A stretch of 43,247 nt of DNA. It comes from Betaproteobacteria bacterium (lineage in GTDB: Bacteria > Pseudomonadota > Gammaproteobacteria > Burkholderiales > SG8-39). A program made the position numbers and the translations under genes. The first letter of the stretch is position 1; the number at the start of each line of letters is the position of its first letter. The DNA lies in contig JACRAS010000195.1 in the NCBI GenBank assembly GCA_016234705.1, positions 1 to 43,247 of the forward strand. Direction: 5' to 3'. The notes beneath the pieces are model-generated. The model saw only the letters and a list, made by a program, of their open reading frames with translations. It did not search any database and was not told the origin of the DNA. Shown piece after piece: positions 43,210 to 43,247 of the stretch.

Positions 43210-43247
43210 TCAGCCGATCATGCTGTAGCCGCCGGAGACGGAGAGAG
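43210..43247 (-). CDS. C-terminus of a probable SDR dehydrogenase (cut by window edge)
   Basis: The last visible codons read LSVSGGYSMIG and stop. V-S/D-G-G-Y/F-S-M is the usual end of short-chain dehydrogenases of the 3-hydroxyacyl-CoA or cyclohexanol type. It lies upstream of the BadI/MenB-like gene on the same strand, 53 bases away, as expected for a degradation operon. With only about 11 residues the call is tentative. Confidence 0.5.
   Translation of the reverse strand, partial: LSVSGGYSMIG

Overview
The window looks like a chromosomal segment of a GC-rich betaproteobacterium. I base this on the gene order ybeZ(phoH)-ybeY-corC-lnt, a ridA-recG-ubiA block, and protein sequences that read like betaproteobacterial homologues; the exact order cannot be fixed from sequence alone. 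All product names come from recognising motifs and family patterns by eye, not from a search.

Layout. 1-3.4 kb: the end of PhoH, then YbeY, CorC and Lnt (rRNA maturation and lipoprotein acylation). 3.7-6.3 kb: a tightly overlapping MFS / luciferase-like / GNAT operon. 6.4-10.5 kb: a TPP enzyme of the ILVBL / 2-hydroxyacyl-CoA lyase type and, divergently, a SulP transporter with STAS and cNMP domains. 10.7-19.1 kb: peroxiredoxin, thioesterase, remnants of a nucleotidyltransferase toxin-antitoxin-like pair, an enoyl-CoA hydratase tail and a LivF tail, an acyl-CoA ligase, a FadB/PimF-like bifunctional enzyme broken by an in-frame amber codon, a thiolase and an SDR. 19.1-26.5 kb: a candidate small RNA, an FNR-type promoter before a CBS protein, a signalling operon (GAF/PAS adenylate cyclase, HD-GYP and GGDEF/EAL proteins, the last two with altered active sites), an orphan ParA behind a 17-bp tandem repeat, and a small conserved protein. 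26.9-32.9 kb: GST, MaoC, a zinc-free MDR reductase, a pimeloyl-CoA-dehydrogenase-like pair and an alpha-methylacyl-CoA racemase-like protein. 32.9-42 kb: a DNA glycosylase, a REC-PAS-HD-GYP regulator, UbiA, RecG, RidA, a TPR protein, an APC permease and a small membrane protein. 42.1-43.2 kb: tRNA-Ala(CGC), a BadI/MenB-like hydratase and the tail of an SDR.

Metabolic theme: CoA ligase, paired acyl-CoA dehydrogenases, hydratase/dehydrogenase, thiolase, racemase and a BadI-like hydrolase together resemble the toolkit for dicarboxyl-CoA (pimeloyl-CoA type) or branched/alicyclic acid beta-oxidation. The scattered gene tails show that this part has been rearranged.

The most unusual signal is a roughly 150-196 bp interspersed element present four times in intergenic gaps (3.46, 10.53, 16.76 and 26.62 kb; the first is inverted). 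It folds into four or five successive hairpins, up to 22 bp, with compensatory substitutions between copies, exchangeable hairpin arms and a central linker whose length differs by exact multiples of three. I do not recognise it as a named repeat family.
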